Shown here: in pieces, positions 22,777 through 34,791 of the stretch | Layout of the letters: the number at the start of each line of letters is the position of its first letter | How positions within the stretch are numbered: the stretch's first letter is position 1 | Made by a program: the position numbers and the translations under genes | Origin: Nigrospora sphaerica | Lineage: Eukaryota; Ascomycota; Sordariomycetes; Amphisphaeriales; Apiosporaceae | Direction of reading: 5' to 3' | DNA: 64,000 nucleotides | NCBI GenBank assembly: GCA_018287875.1 | Contig: JAGVVL010000013.1 | Coordinates: 2,108,001-2,172,000, forward strand | The notes under the pieces: generated by a model | Told to the model about the DNA's origin: nothing | Database searches by the model: none | What the model saw: only the letters and a program-made list of their open reading frames with translations

Positions 22777-24136
22777 TCATACTTTCATCTCATCGTCGCC
22801 GCTCGGCATACGGGCGAGGCCTTTGGCATCCAGACTCATTCTACTCATTCGACTGGCCATGCTCATCCCCGTGCCTTTGCGAGATTTGAGAGCCTTCTCC
22901 CATCGCTTGTCGGTCGGTTTTGTCGTGCCCTGACTATCGAGCCCCAGGACTTCCATCAGTTCGGGAATTTCAGCGTGGTCACGCGTCGACTTCATGCGAT
23001 GACACCACGTCACTTTCTTCTCCTCGCCGTGCGGAGGTTCCACCTTGTCGTCGAGGTCTATGGGGTGGTCTTTCTCGTCCGACGGCGTCGCGATGGGCGA
23101 CTCGAGGGACATGGAGGCAGGCTCGAAGAGGAACTCGCCGCCTACTTGGCGTTGGTCGCCCATCTTCAGTACGAGCCCCGACTTGACCTGCTTCAGGCCT
23201 TGTACGATGCCCGACACCACCGTATGCGCCACTGTCCTATTCTGCATGTACGCCGGCCGCGACCCCATGGCCAATGTGCGCACCATGCCCAGCTCGTTGT
23301 ACAGGCGCCTCGTGGGGTCGGCGTATACTGGGTACGGGCAATTTGTCTCGGCGACGTAGGCATTGATGAGCTCGGGCGCCCCGCAGCCCACCACGGCGAT
23401 AAAGGTCGGGACAGGCAGGCCGAGAAGAGCCTCGGGGGTTATCGAGGTCGAGAGCATTCGCAGGTACTCTTGACAGTTCTGGAGACTATGTCAGTATCAA
23501 GCACATAGCAGCCAAGTGTAGAAGCAGGAGGGCTCCTCTTACACCGCAGAAGAAGTGGCGTATGAAGATGACGAGGACGCGCCGCGCGACATTAGTACCG
23601 CTATACAGGCTCTTGAAGGTATGCGACTTTCCGTCGGCATCGAGCACGGTGTGGTCCTCGAGCTTCCGTATCGTTTCCGCCGAGGGGAGTTCGTTATTCG
23701 TTTCTACCTCGCCATGGAAGTCGGGCGGGTTGACTGGGTCGTCTTTGGCGGTGATCGTCGCTGTCTTTATCGAGCTGTTTGGAGATGTCTTATTGGCGCT
23801 GTGGGCCTCGTCCAGCGATGCGTCGGTAGTCCTCTTAGGTGACGGTGCCGCCGGTGCACTGGTAACGGGGCTGCTGGTGGCAATTGCTGGGGCGGGAGAC
23901 GTAGGCGCTGGTGAGGCGGTGGTGTTTCCTGGCAACTCTGTCGTTTCTTGCGCTGCGGGACCGCCTGACGTATCGATCTTACTGGGCGGCCCCGGCTTGG
24001 TGGGAGAAATCGGTGGTGAGGGTATCGCAGACGGCGCCATCGCGCGCGGCCCCGTGTTCAGGGCAGGCTGGTCTGCGCTAGCTGCCGTTGTAACAGGAGC
24101 GAGCCCTTTCGCGGAGCTATCTGCAATCTCCGACAT
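22777..24136 (-). CDS. Peroxiredoxin-like 2 / AhpC-TSA family thioredoxin-fold protein, 2 exons
   Basis: This looks like the PRXL2/AAED1 group of thioredoxin-fold proteins, presumed redox enzymes. Exon 1 is 24136-23543 and exon 2 is 23478-22777; the 64-nt intron (GTAAGA...ATACTGACATAG..CCAG) joins HFFCG to NCQEYLR. The 431-residue protein starts with about 130 residues rich in Ala, Pro, Ser and Thr with no visible domain. The fold then runs from about KLEDHTVLDADGKSHTFKSL, with VLVIFIRHFFCGNCQEYL carrying the CGNC redox motif at about 197-200. PVPTFIAVVGCG, NCPYPVYADPTRRLYNELG and SGIVQGLKQVKSG are typical family segments. The C-terminal 100 residues are charged and probably disordered. The end is ambiguous because of the in-frame TGA followed by an open extension. 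It is convergent with the aminotransferase. Confidence 0.85.
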
Positions 24137-26465
24137 GACTAATCAATCTGGCTCGAGGAGGACTTGAGCGGCGCGGGCAAAGTTGCTGTGCTACGCCAGG
24201 CGCGGTGCGGGGGAAGTTGAGGAGGTAGATGGTATTTGTTGGTCGATCGAGGCCTCCAAAGCCAGCTGGGTCGGGGTCGTGGCGAAGACTGGACCGTGGA
24301 ACAAGAAACACAAGACGAAACGAGGCAAGCAGGGGCGGCAAGCTCAGTCGGCGCAAGACGTGTGGATTACGGGTCCAGGGACATGGATGACGAACTGGCG
24401 AATGCGCAGGTGGAAGAAGAGCTTTCCGTCCGATCTAGGAGGCGTAGATCGGCAAACCAGGGGAGACGGGAGGGGCGGCCGGTCGTTGGGGAGAAGGGCC
24501 AAGCACGCAGGAGAGGAAGGGGAAGAGAGAGATAATGTGATGATGGGCGACAGGGAGAGAAGCGGGAGTGGGCGATAGAAAAGAGGCGGTCGGCTTGCGC
24601 ACGATGGGGCATCGAACGAGCAACTGGCAGAGACAAAGAGGCTATGTATCGACCTGTACACATCCCACCTTGGAGGCATCCATCCTTGGGTCCAGTCAAG
24701 AACGGTATGGGTTGTCAGGGGGCCCGGCAAACACGTCTAGATGGACGCACGTATTGTCCGACAAGTCGTTGCTTGCCCCTCTATGTGGCTCATCGCCAAC
24801 CCAACCTGCCCACCGGGCCAGGTGGGCAGGTGGGCTAGCAGATTCGAGACTAGCCAGCCCGCCCTAACGCAGGAATCTGGATGGTGGCACGGATTTGGTT
24901 GGACGGCTTTCCATCGTACGCACTTGGACCCTTGGATGTCTTGGGCTGGAAATGCTCGGACGGAGGATCGATGGAGGGATGGAGAGCTGGACGGATGGAT
25001 CAGTAAGGACGAGCGGGGAACGTGGGAAGCGCTAACAAGGCGCCGCCTAGGTAATGCCCCGTCCAATTACAAGCCTCCTTCTCGTCTTCTCGTCTTCATT
25101 GGGACGAGCACCGCCTTCTTGTTCTTCCGCTCCCTAACTCTCTCCCCGCCTCTCCCGACCTCGCCGGCGGTCTGGCCAACTGCATATTTCATAACCTGAG
25201 TGGCCAGCCCGTCCTTAGCCCAAGTCCAGCCCGGCTGTTTCAGCCGCGTATGAGGTCATCCCCGCCCATGCGTGGCCGCTCTAGGGGTACGGCCTGTGGG
25301 CGAACCGAGACTAGCGTAAATTACACACAAGGTTCTTTCCACGCCGCGCTAAAAGTACGTCACTCATGCACACGCTCTATCAGTATATCGGTAGAGTGGT
25401 CTGTATCTTCCTTGCCACTACTTACCTATCTGCTTGCTGCCGTTCTTCACATTAGGACGATACAAATGAGTAGGACTCTGCATCTCGTGGCTGCTGTTCT
25501 TAATACTACCAACCGACATGTACCTAATACTAATACCCTAACCCCCCTGCTGTCACCCCATCTTGCAACCGACTACACACTGCAGCTGCTCGATGTTCAT
25601 GATCACCCCCTGACTTGCCCGAAAGGCTTTTAGCCACCGCCCACACAGAGGAAGGACGAGAGCGAACGAGAGAAATCGGCCCCAGGGTCCTCTCTCTCAT
25701 GCCTCGGTACAACTACAGGGGACAAGTTGGTGGTACTTGCACTAGCCGGCAAACGACACTTGGGCTGAACGAAGGTGTATTAATGAGCGTGTTGCTGAAC
25801 TGATCGTCCACAAGCGGCCCCCCCCCACTACGGGGGCCCGGATTCGACGCCGTGCATTGTCTAAGAAGCAAAAGAGCACATCACCTGGATCGATAATATT
25901 CTGTCTGTGCCCATGAGCACGTGCGTCATCTCCTCCCTCCCAGGCACATCGAATGCCATCGCCCCCGTCTATTCTGGGTGAGTTTCCCAAGATGCGAAAT
26001 TCGACATAGTGCCAACTGACAGTACATGGCTCCTGCCATGGCTGCTAGGAGGCACATCGTCTGTTTGGCCAACCCGCGATAGAAGAGGTGGCCATGGGAT
26101 ATCCCTCGCCGATGCTTCCAAGGTGCATACCAAGGCAGCGGGTCAGGCCGTGGCTGCATCTCACGGTGCTTCGGTGCGCTGCCCTTCGACCCACCGCCCG
26201 TGGTGTTGAATCCCAGCTCCTTGCGTGACGGGCGGGTGTGCCTGAGGCGACCAGAAGTTTCGGGCTACGTGGCATGGCTTCATGGCTTCTTTGCTCTGGT
26301 CTGGGCCCCTCTCCATCTTCGATGGGACGGTTTGACTGTCAGCTGTAGCGAATGCCCCGGTACTGACGGTACCGGAGGCGAATGCCCGGCAGCGCGAGCT
26401 GCTTTGGTGCAGTATGCTGTAAGCAAGGATCACTTCGGAACTTGTCGTCGCGGAAACGTAACAAA
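24137..26465. other. Intergenic between the peroxiredoxin-like gene and UPF1
   Basis: The left 245 nt have no CAT on the plus strand, fitting the leader of the peroxiredoxin-like gene. No further gene is supported. A strong GC-rich hairpin lies at 24805-24830. A single CCCTAACCCCCC string near 25534 is not a telomere repeat array. Confidence 0.5.
24805..24830. other. Perfect GC-rich hairpin, 10-bp stem, 6-nt loop
   Basis: The arm CCTGCCCACC (24805-24814) is followed after GGGCCA by its exact reverse complement GGTGGGCAGG (24821-24830). It lies in gene-free DNA. Confidence 0.8.
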
Positions 26466-29400
26466 TCAGTCGTAGCCGCCACCGATCTGACTGGCAAAAG
26501 CAGTGCTGACGCTCTTCTCATCGTCGTCGTAGCGGCGGCCATAGCCGTTGGCGTACCCCGGTCGGCCGCCACCGGAGCTCTCGACATACTGTTTCAAGCG
26601 GTCGCTCTGCGTATACGACGTGGGTCTCGATCGGAGCGCATCCTGAAGACCCGCACCAAGGCTGGCACCACCCTGGCCCACGCCCTTTCCACCCATGATG
26701 CTGGATCCGACGTCCGTGTACTCTGATGTAGCAACACTTTCGCCGGCAACGCTCTCCGCACCACGGCCACCTCGCTTGCCGCCCATACGACCCGCCGAGG
26801 CATTGAACCCGGGGAGGCCGGGCCACTGCTCGGGGTTGAAGTTGGCAAACATGGGGGGAAACGCCGTGTTTCCGATAGCGGCGCCTCCCAGAGCAGAGCT
26901 GTGGAGGCTGGATACATCGTCGGGGATGTAAGACACCATCGAGTTGGAGTCAAAATCCTGGTTAGGTGCGTTTCCAGCCATGCCGCCCGAGCGACCATTG
27001 GCATAACCACTGCCACTGGTGGAGATGTAGGGCATCTGGTGAGGCCTCTGGCGGAACGTGTTCTTGGGCCGGCTGAACTGCAAAAGGGACGTTTGGAGGT
27101 TGGTCAGAGGGCCCTCGACAAGGCACTTTTGCTCCTTGAAGTGGACCAGGAGATGGTGCCACAGGTCGTGTTTGGAGAGAACCTTGGGGTTGCCAATAAT
27201 GACCAGGCCGTACTTGGCACGGGTGAGGGCAACATTCAGTCGTCTCGGGTCCGACAAGAAACCAATGCCCTGATTGTCGTTGGACCGGACACAGGACAGC
27301 ACGATGAAATCCTTCTCGCGACCCTGGAAGGCATCGACCGAGGCCACCTCGACTTCCTTGTACATCTCCTTCTTGAACGTGCCGGTGTTCTGCATGGTAC
27401 TAACGATGTAGCTGCGCTGGCCCTCATATGGGGTAATAACACCAATGTCACCAGGGCGCACGCCGGCCTTGAAAAAGCGAGTCACAATTTTCTCCACGTT
27501 GGAAGCCTCGGTTCGGTTGAGATACGAGGTTCCGGAAGCCGAAATCTCCTCGTTGCCGAGATTGCACCAGAACATCATGGGCATCTCCGCGACGGGCCAG
27601 GGGAAGTCGACGTCCTTGCGGATTCGGCTGGGTGCTGACACGCCGTTCTGGAGCGAACCCTCGTAGAACATGTTGGATGGGAACTCGGAAAGGCAAGGGT
27701 GCATTCGGTACTGAATATTCAGCCGAATGGGAGTGAGACCGAGTCGCACCAGCCGCTCGAAGAGAGACTGGTTCAGACCGGCCTTGGCGGCCTTCTTATT
27801 CATGATGACGGGGCCAAGCTGCTTATGGTCACCAACCAGCACGACTTGCTTGCAGCCCAGGACAAGGGGGATCATGCACTCGGGTTCGCCAGACTGGGTG
27901 GACTCGTCGATCAAAACGTTGCGGAACTTCATCTTGGCCAGTCGGGGGTCGCCGGCACCAACGCAAGTGCAGCAGACCACATCGGCGTTGGCGAGGATTT
28001 CGCGTTCGGCATTCCGGGTGAGCTGCTTGAACTTCTTCTCATCCTGGCTCGAGAGTTCATTGGCTTCGGCCTTGAGCATTGTGAACTTCATCAGCTCGGG
28101 GTTGCTGTCGAGCATGCGAACCTGCTCGTGCAGAGCGAGGAAGCTGACGGATGAGTCGACGTCCTCGCGAGACTTCGCGGTCAGTCGTACGACCTTGAGG
28201 CCGGTGAGGTTGATGCGCTCGCACAGCTGGTCAACGGCAACGTTGGACGGAGCACACACGAGGACTTGGCCGTTATTCATCTTGGCCAAGTGGTAGATGA
28301 TGGTTGCCGAGGTGACCGTCTTGCCAGTTCCGGGGGGTCCTTGGATCAAACTCAGCGGCGTGGTCAGCACATTCTTGATAGCGCTGATCTGGCTGCCGTT
28401 CAGCTCCGGAAGGCCAGGCACACTGAACTTCTTAGGCAGGTTGGCCTTCGTGGGGGCGACGGCGACCTCGTGACCGAGCAGCTTGTGGAAAATGTAGCCG
28501 GAAACTGACATCTCGTCGACAGCAAACGTCTTCATGGCAGCCTGCATACGATCATAGGAGGTAGCCTTCCATACGTAATCCGCAGAGAAATTGTGGGTGC
28601 ACTCGGTCGGTACCGACTTATCATTGCCCGTCTTGCGCAACTCCAGCGTGACCTCGTCCGTTTGGTTGTTCGGAATCTTGACGACGTAGCCGACACCCTC
28701 CCAGGGCGGGCGGAGCTCGCCCTTGTACTTGATGCGCATCTCGTCGCCAACAGCCAGCTTCACGTCACCCGACTCAAGCTTAGGGAAAGTGAAGCTCGCC
28801 AAGTGCTTGTTGTTGAGACCAAGATCCCAGCGGACAACCAGCCCATCCTCGGATTGAGCTTCCTTCAGCTTCTTGTCGTAGTCGGATTCCATCTTGACCA
28901 AGGGCCCGAAAATGTTCTGGTACTGGAAGGGGTCCTCGTACTTGAGCAGAACGGGGTGGGGATCGTCGTCGATGCTCGCCGCCTTCTCCAGATCGGTGAC
29001 GGTAGCCTGTGCATTGTCCTTCCAAAGCTCCTCGAGCTTGGCAATCATGGGTGGAGTGAGGTGTCGCGCGCGGAGCTGTTCGGCATCGCTGGCGGGCGTG
29101 ACGAGCCAGGAGAGGAAGGCGCGGTCCTGAATCAGGGGTTCCCAACGGGAGATGTCCCAGCTCATATCCTTGGAGGATGGAGCCGCGGCGCAAGGCTGAC
29201 GGCAGAGAAGGACGACGACGGTGTCGGATTTGGCGGGGATGAAACCAAGGAGGAAGACATTTTTCGTGCCGCAGTTGTAACATTCCAGGACCGTGTCGCC
29301 TAGGGTGGACTGGGGGTGCAGCTGAACTTCCTTGTGGCGCGCTCTCACCAGGTGGTTGACGATGTGAGAGGAGCTGGCGTTGCCACGGGAGCTGCAAAAC

Positions 29401-29824
29401 CACTTGTTGCAGGAGAGACACTTGACAACGGACGCGGGCGAGTGAATGCCGCAGTACCTAAGGTGGGTAGGGTTAGCATACGAGCGGGAGCTGGGCGAGG
29501 CGGGTCGGAGAAAACGTACGCGCAGGCGTGGGCAGGCAGCTCCTTTTCCTCCTCCGGGACGTTCCGCAAGCTGAGGCCCTTCATGGCGCCGACGGCGCCG
29601 CTGGCCAAACTCTCGTTATCGTCGTCGTCAAAGGTGGCCTCGGTCTCGTTATCGTCGTCATCGGCCCGGCGGCGCGCATTCCTCGTTTGTCCACGACCGC
29701 CCAGCTTTCCATACAGCAAGTTCTCATCGGGGTCGAGAGTGGAGAGATCATCGTCGCCGGCGTTGATAGCGGCAGCTGAGTCAGAGATCAGGTGGTTCCC
29801 GACGTGGGTGAAGGCGCCCTCCAT
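26466..29824 (-). CDS. UPF1: UPF1 (NAM7) RNA helicase of nonsense-mediated mRNA decay, 2 exons
   Basis: UPF1 is the ATP-dependent SF1 helicase that drives nonsense-mediated decay. Exon 1 is 29824-29520 and exon 2 is 29457-26466, with a 62-nt intron splitting the Ala of CAYCG; the protein is about 1098 residues. The N-terminus is acidic. The Cys/His-rich UPF2-binding domain starts at [20 protein letters not shown] (about residue 100), with [15 protein letters not shown] and [13 protein letters not shown]. Helicase motifs are complete: GPPGTGKT (about 475-482), DEST (about 619), GDHKQLGP (about 644), [19 protein letters not shown] and [17 protein letters not shown]. The C-terminal 180 residues are Gly/Ser-rich (GGKRGGRG), probably disordered. 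The start is the first ATG in frame. It diverges from IMP4 across about 0.9 kb. Confidence 0.97.
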
Positions 29825-30747
29825 GGTTGTAGGCCTATGATGGGCGAGCTCAGGCGTTGGCGCTCTGGAGATGCGGAACGTCAGTCAAGCGCTTTCGCAA
29901 AGCAGGGTACCGGCACACGCATTCCACCCCACGCACGATGCGCGGTGGAGAAGGACAGAAAAAAGATGCGGCGTCATATGCAACGAGGGAAGCACGGGGC
30001 AACAGAGGCGTACCTGGCCAGTTGGTCGGATATGTGGGGGTTTTCAGTGCGTCAGGCCAAGCAGGACGTAGCGTGTCGGCTGGACTGACTGGCTGGACAG
30101 GCCGTGAGTGGTTCGGCGGGAGGGACGATGTGGATGAGTGCGGGTGGTGTTGAGATGGGAAGAAGAACGAAAGCCCGTCACATTATAGATGAGGGTAGCG
30201 CGCAGGATTGCGGAAGGTAAGTAGCAGAAAGGCAGGCAGTACGACGGAAGGGCGACGGGAGGGCCTAATACGGAAGAGCGCTTTGCGGTCGTCGGCCGGA
30301 GGGGCGCCAGAAATTCGCGTTCTGAGAATTGTCTCGTCAGGTCGTCGATTATTTGGATTGCTGCTAAGGTGTTAGTTAGCACCACGGCCAAACCTAGCAA
30401 GCCAACAAAAGCCCGCGGATGCGGCGAAGATGAGGAGCAGACGAGGTGGGCTGTAGTGGATCCCGCCTAGCCCAGCAGGTTGTCCGATAAGGCCGATAAG
30501 CACTGAAGGCTGGAGAATCTGTAGCCGCGTTAATTGGTCCATGGTCTCGATTTCTGAAATTTTGGCGGGGCTTCCCGTCCATCTAAGGAACCTTCTTCCT
30601 GTCGGCCTTTCGCGACAAGTTGATCATACAATATAGATCGTATACCTGCACCACGCCATTCCCATCGCACCGCCCGACGATTCTGCCACCGACCACGACG
30701 GCGATTCCTAGTCTGTTCCCGCCAGTGCCTGATAAATACCGCCCATC
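29825..30747. promoter_or_regulatory. Bidirectional promoter region between UPF1 and IMP4
   Basis: UPF1 (-) and IMP4 (+) start codons face away from each other across 923 nt with no gene between. I cannot point to a certain binding site; there is no clear TATA box near either gene. Confidence 0.55.
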
Positions 30748-31978
30748 ATGATTCGGAAGCATGCCCGTGAGCGGAGAGACTATCTCTATCGTCGTAAGTT
30801 GCCTTTTCCTCCATCGCCGCCCGCGCACCCAACAGCCATGCTGACGTCGACAACCCAGGGGCCATGACATTGCGTGATGCCGAGACGGCAGAGAAGCGCG
30901 CAAAACTTCGACAGTCCCTGGCTACCGGCAAACCGCTGGCAGATCCCACCATTGCAAATGACAAAGAGCTGCGCAAGGACTACGCTTACGACGAGTCACG
31001 CCCCGACCGAACCCTCCACGAAGAACTGGACCTCGATGACGAATACTCGCAGCTGTCGGGCATTGTTGAGCCGCGTGTTCTCGTCACGACATCGCGAGAC
31101 CAGGTGTGTGAATGCCACTACGGGTTTCGAGCCCTGGAACTCATTGCCTTGGAACTTTGTCGCTAATCTGTGGTAGTCCGCGAGACTCGCAGCATTTGCC
31201 AAAGAAATCAGATTGCTGCTTCCGACGGCGATACGGCTCAACCGTGGAAACATCGTGTACGTGCAACCACCCTATGCGGAGACTGCTCCTCGTGTGTCCC
31301 GCCACGGGCGCCACTAACGTCCAGGGCGCAGGCTTCCGGAACTCGTTCGCTCTGCCCAAGCTGCAGCCCTGACCGATATCATTCTGCTCCACGAGCACCG
31401 TGGTGTACCTACTGCCCTCTCGGTGTCGCATCTTCCCCACGGTCCCACAGCGTCCTTCAGTTTACATAACGTTGTACTTCGCCATGACATTCCCAACAGC
31501 ATACGCGGCACGGTTTCGGAAAGCTATCCTCATCTGATGTGAGACTCATGCCCCTTAGTTGTCGGCAGAACTGACAGGAGCGCAGTTTCGAGGGATTCAC
31601 CACCAAGCTTGGTCAGCGAGGTTCGTTGCAACCCCAGACCCCACGCCCATAGGCGGCTTTGTATTGTTGTGACTGACCCCTTCCCACACAGTGTGCAAGA
31701 TTCTGAAGCATTTGTTTCCGCCAAGAGAACCCCTGACCAGTCGAACGAAACTTGGGAGCCGAGTCATCACGTTCAAGAATATCTCGGACAGCATCGAAGT
31801 GCGGCATCACGTGTTCGTTAAGACGGGGTACGACAGCGTTGAACTGAGTGAGGTGGGCCCGAGAATGACGATGAGGTTGTTCGAGGTCCGCAATGGATTG
31901 CTGGACAACAAAGATAGCGACGTGGAATGGCACCTCAGCCATTACACGCGTACGGGCAGGAAGAAGGACTACCTCTGA
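30748..31978 (+). CDS. IMP4: IMP4, Brix-domain protein of the U3 snoRNP / SSU processome, 6 exons
   Basis: Imp4 links U3 snoRNA to the 18S pre-rRNA in the nucleolus. Exons are 30748-30793, 30859-31103, 31177-31256, 31332-31538, 31586-31620 and 31692-31978; every junction restores the frame and the total is 299 residues, near the 290 of yeast Imp4. The protein begins [16 protein letters not shown], the conserved family start. The Brix domain follows, with [68 protein letters not shown] and [17 protein letters not shown]. It ends ...[12 protein letters not shown]. Exon 5 is only 35 nt. With five introns it is the most intron-rich gene of the window. Confidence 0.96.
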
Positions 31979-33820
31979 GTCACTCGCTCCTTAGCCTGGG
32001 TTGGCACCAGCGGTCGGACGGGAGCCCCATTCGCGTTGAGGCACTTGCCTGGAACTCTCACATGGAGATGTGGTTTGCTGGAAAGTCTTGGAGCGCGTGG
32101 CGCACGAGAGCGTACCTCCATACGACCGAGTAGGTGGCTCGGATGGTGGGCTCGACCCAGGCGCCAGCGCAGCGCCCGACACAGGAACGGGTGATCCCGG
32201 CTGCCACGGGAGCCATCGAAAACAACGTCATGATGGTTGAGAGATCGAGTTGGGGGCGTGGCTCAACGGCGCAGGTTACGAAACAACGTTACCGTGCCAG
32301 CAGGGCGGTCCTGATGACTTGTGTGGATGTTCGGTCATCATGGGCACTAGGTTGCCTCTCAGTTTATAAGATACAGGCTGGGTGCTTCGAACCGCGGGAA
32401 TACTCTCCCTCGGGGATCTATCTGTCTGGTCCTGGCAGTTTTGGCGAGGAAATGTTCAGGTGTAGCGATCTTCTGGCTGCGCCCGGGCTTTCCATGGGGC
32501 TCAAGCAGTCCTGAAAGGAGTGTCGGATAGTTGAGCAACAGGCCTTGGATCATCAAGAACGATGGACATTATGGAAACCAGCGGATGAGTCGGGGCACTT
32601 CCGGCTAGGTGATGTTGCTACTTCAATATACGCCACCATTCCATGTCCGCGGCGGGCGTTTCATCCCGCAGGTGTAGCTTGTTAGCTTTTAAATTGCGTT
32701 GTTTTCGCCTCTACGTCGTAGATGCCATGCATGGTAGAAGAAAGAAAGTAGATGGTTTGGCCGAGGGGGTTCCATCCGACTTCCCGTTTCCAGGCTCGGT
32801 CCGCCGCGGAATGTGGGGTCTTGCAGACTTTCAACTACGTTGAATGACGCATGTACGGAGTACAAGGGAGATTGATTGAAGGGGCCGGATTTGCATACTG
32901 GACAGTATCTCCCTTTCAACGGTGTGTGCATGATTCCTCCCGCACACAGCTCATGTTTGTTTTCTTTTTCTCCACATGGGTGCCTACAACACACCTGATT
33001 GCAAGTTGAAAACTATAACACATGAACGCGGGAGGGCGGATAGGGCGAATCAACAAGCCGTTGGCCGCGTGGGTTTTCCGGGGCTCACCGACACAGCAGC
33101 CCGCAATAAGGCAGCCGGCGAACAGGGGCTACTATGTATGTAGGTACATGACACATGATGTAGAAAGGTATGCGCATTACAGCCATCTGGTATTGATTCG
33201 TTCTCGGCGAGTATAGCGGAGGTATGGAAGCAAGCAACTGAGCCAAACCCACGGGGTCCATCGACAAGCGTGAAGGAGGAGTAGGGCTGGTCGTCAGGAG
33301 TCGGAAGGGTTGCCGCGAGGGCGGGCGATGGCTGGTCAAGAATGATGTGTATACAGTAGTAATATGGGGAACCAAAGTGATGTTGGCTCAGCTGGTACGC
33401 AGTCAGTGCCAGCACCCGTGCTGCCTGTTCGCGACAGGGCGACGATCCGCAGCCTGTTCGGGAGGGCCACAACTCCCACAGCCACGCCGGCTCTGTTTCC
33501 CGCCCCCTAAAACATAGGCGGGATGTGCTTATTTTAGAGGCCCAAAATCGATGGCTGGCTTTTTGTGGCCCAGAGAAGAAAGCTGTAGCCTGGCTGTTGC
33601 GCATACTGCACGGGAATGGAGAGCTGAGGCCCACCAAGCCTGTGTTCCTTGCTGCTTCCCCATTCGAGCCATCCCTTGACGTGAAGCTTGTCTTGTGGCC
33701 TTCGCACCGCGCCACGCGAAGAGAGGCGGCGCAGTTCATACGTACTGACCAAGGCATTCGTCACCGCCGAGCAGATGGAGAAAAGAAGACGGGGATTCCT
33801 TACCGGACTAACGTAACATG
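31979..33820. other. Intergenic downstream of IMP4, no gene supported
   Basis: A 235-codon minus-strand frame (33757-33050) has no recognisable domain and no splice or leader support, so I treat it as chance. A TAGGTAC patch is at about 33138-33147. Confidence 0.45.
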
Positions 33821-34791
33821 CAAGTACTTCGCCTACTCTGTGATATCGCTTTGGTACGCGTTCAAGGTGGTACGGATCGTGGTGGTGCACACATCGGCCC
33901 ACTGGTGTTATTCGAAACCCCCGCTCACAGCTTGTCCCGTATACAAGACCCGGTCGGGCTGGTTGATTTGAATTCCTGTTCCCTTCGAGCCTCCCTTACC
34001 TTGAGAGGTTGTCTGCTGTGTCCGCCTTCCCAGTTCCCTCAACCGATTACTTCTCATTCGCCCCGTCGGTTAATTAGCGACGACCACGAAGAAAGAAGCT
34101 GAAGCAGAAGACGACTCTGACGACGACGACGACGACGACGCCGACGCCACCCACCTACCGTTGGTCCTCCATCAAAATCGCTTTCGCTTTTGCTCTTTCC
34201 ACGAGCGCATCACCTCGCGAAGCCACGCCAACGCCAAACAGCCCTGCGATTCATTAGGTAGATCGAGATAGTTTACCCACCCAGCCCTGCCAGCCAAATC
34301 CAGTTTCAAACAAAACACCCGGAGCCTGCTCACCAAGCGTCACCTGCATTGACGGAGCGGACGAGACGTCATCTCAGTTAATTCTCGCTGGGCCCCATCC
34401 ACTCAGCGTCAGCCAACCACCTAGCCCGTCGGCCCATCTTGTCCATTCTGTCCATTCTGGCCATCCTCCCCCGGATCCGCCGCTGCCCTGTCTTGGGACC
34501 CTGTCAACCCTGCCCCTTCCGGCTGTAAACGCATCGCAATCTCCTTCAATTGCCTCTGCTCCACCACCCATCGGCACCACCCAACAATCCTCGCCCGCTG
34601 GACGCACCTTTTTTTTTTCTTTCCCACCGCCTTATCGCCTCGCCTGGACCTCGACGCCATCCCGTGCTTAATCTCGATCGCCGCCGCCGCCGCCGCCGCC
34701 GCCGCTGCCGCTGCCGCCGCCGTCCCGCCTCCACACCGTGACCGATCGCATCGCAACACCGACGACACCCAGCCAGACAGACAGGCCTATC
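33821..34791 (+). promoter_or_regulatory. 971-nt ATG-free tract, probable long SSO1 5' leader and promoter
   Basis: From the ATG at 33818 to the SSO1 start no ATG occurs on the plus strand, yet its complement CAT occurs about 16 times. The sequence becomes C/T- and A/C-rich toward the gene, with GAC repeats at about 34119-34141, a T/C-rich tract at 34609-34623 and CCG repeats at 34681-34722. The asymmetry indicates selection against upstream start codons on the transcribed strand, so the leader may be several hundred nt or include a leader intron. Confidence 0.6.
34681..34722. repeat. (CCG)n trinucleotide repeat in the SSO1 leader
   Basis: About a dozen CCG units with two CTG interruptions, ending about 70 nt before the SSO1 start codon. 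It would form a GC-rich structure in the mRNA leader. Confidence 0.9.

Noticed and set aside
25530..25546. CCCTAACCCCCC, telomere-like
   Set aside because: Only one unit is present; no TTAGGG array and unique genes lie on both sides.
32254..32400. TGGCTCAACGG (A-box-like) followed by a TTCGAACC string
   Set aside because: The two are in wrong orientation and spacing and form no cloverleaf.
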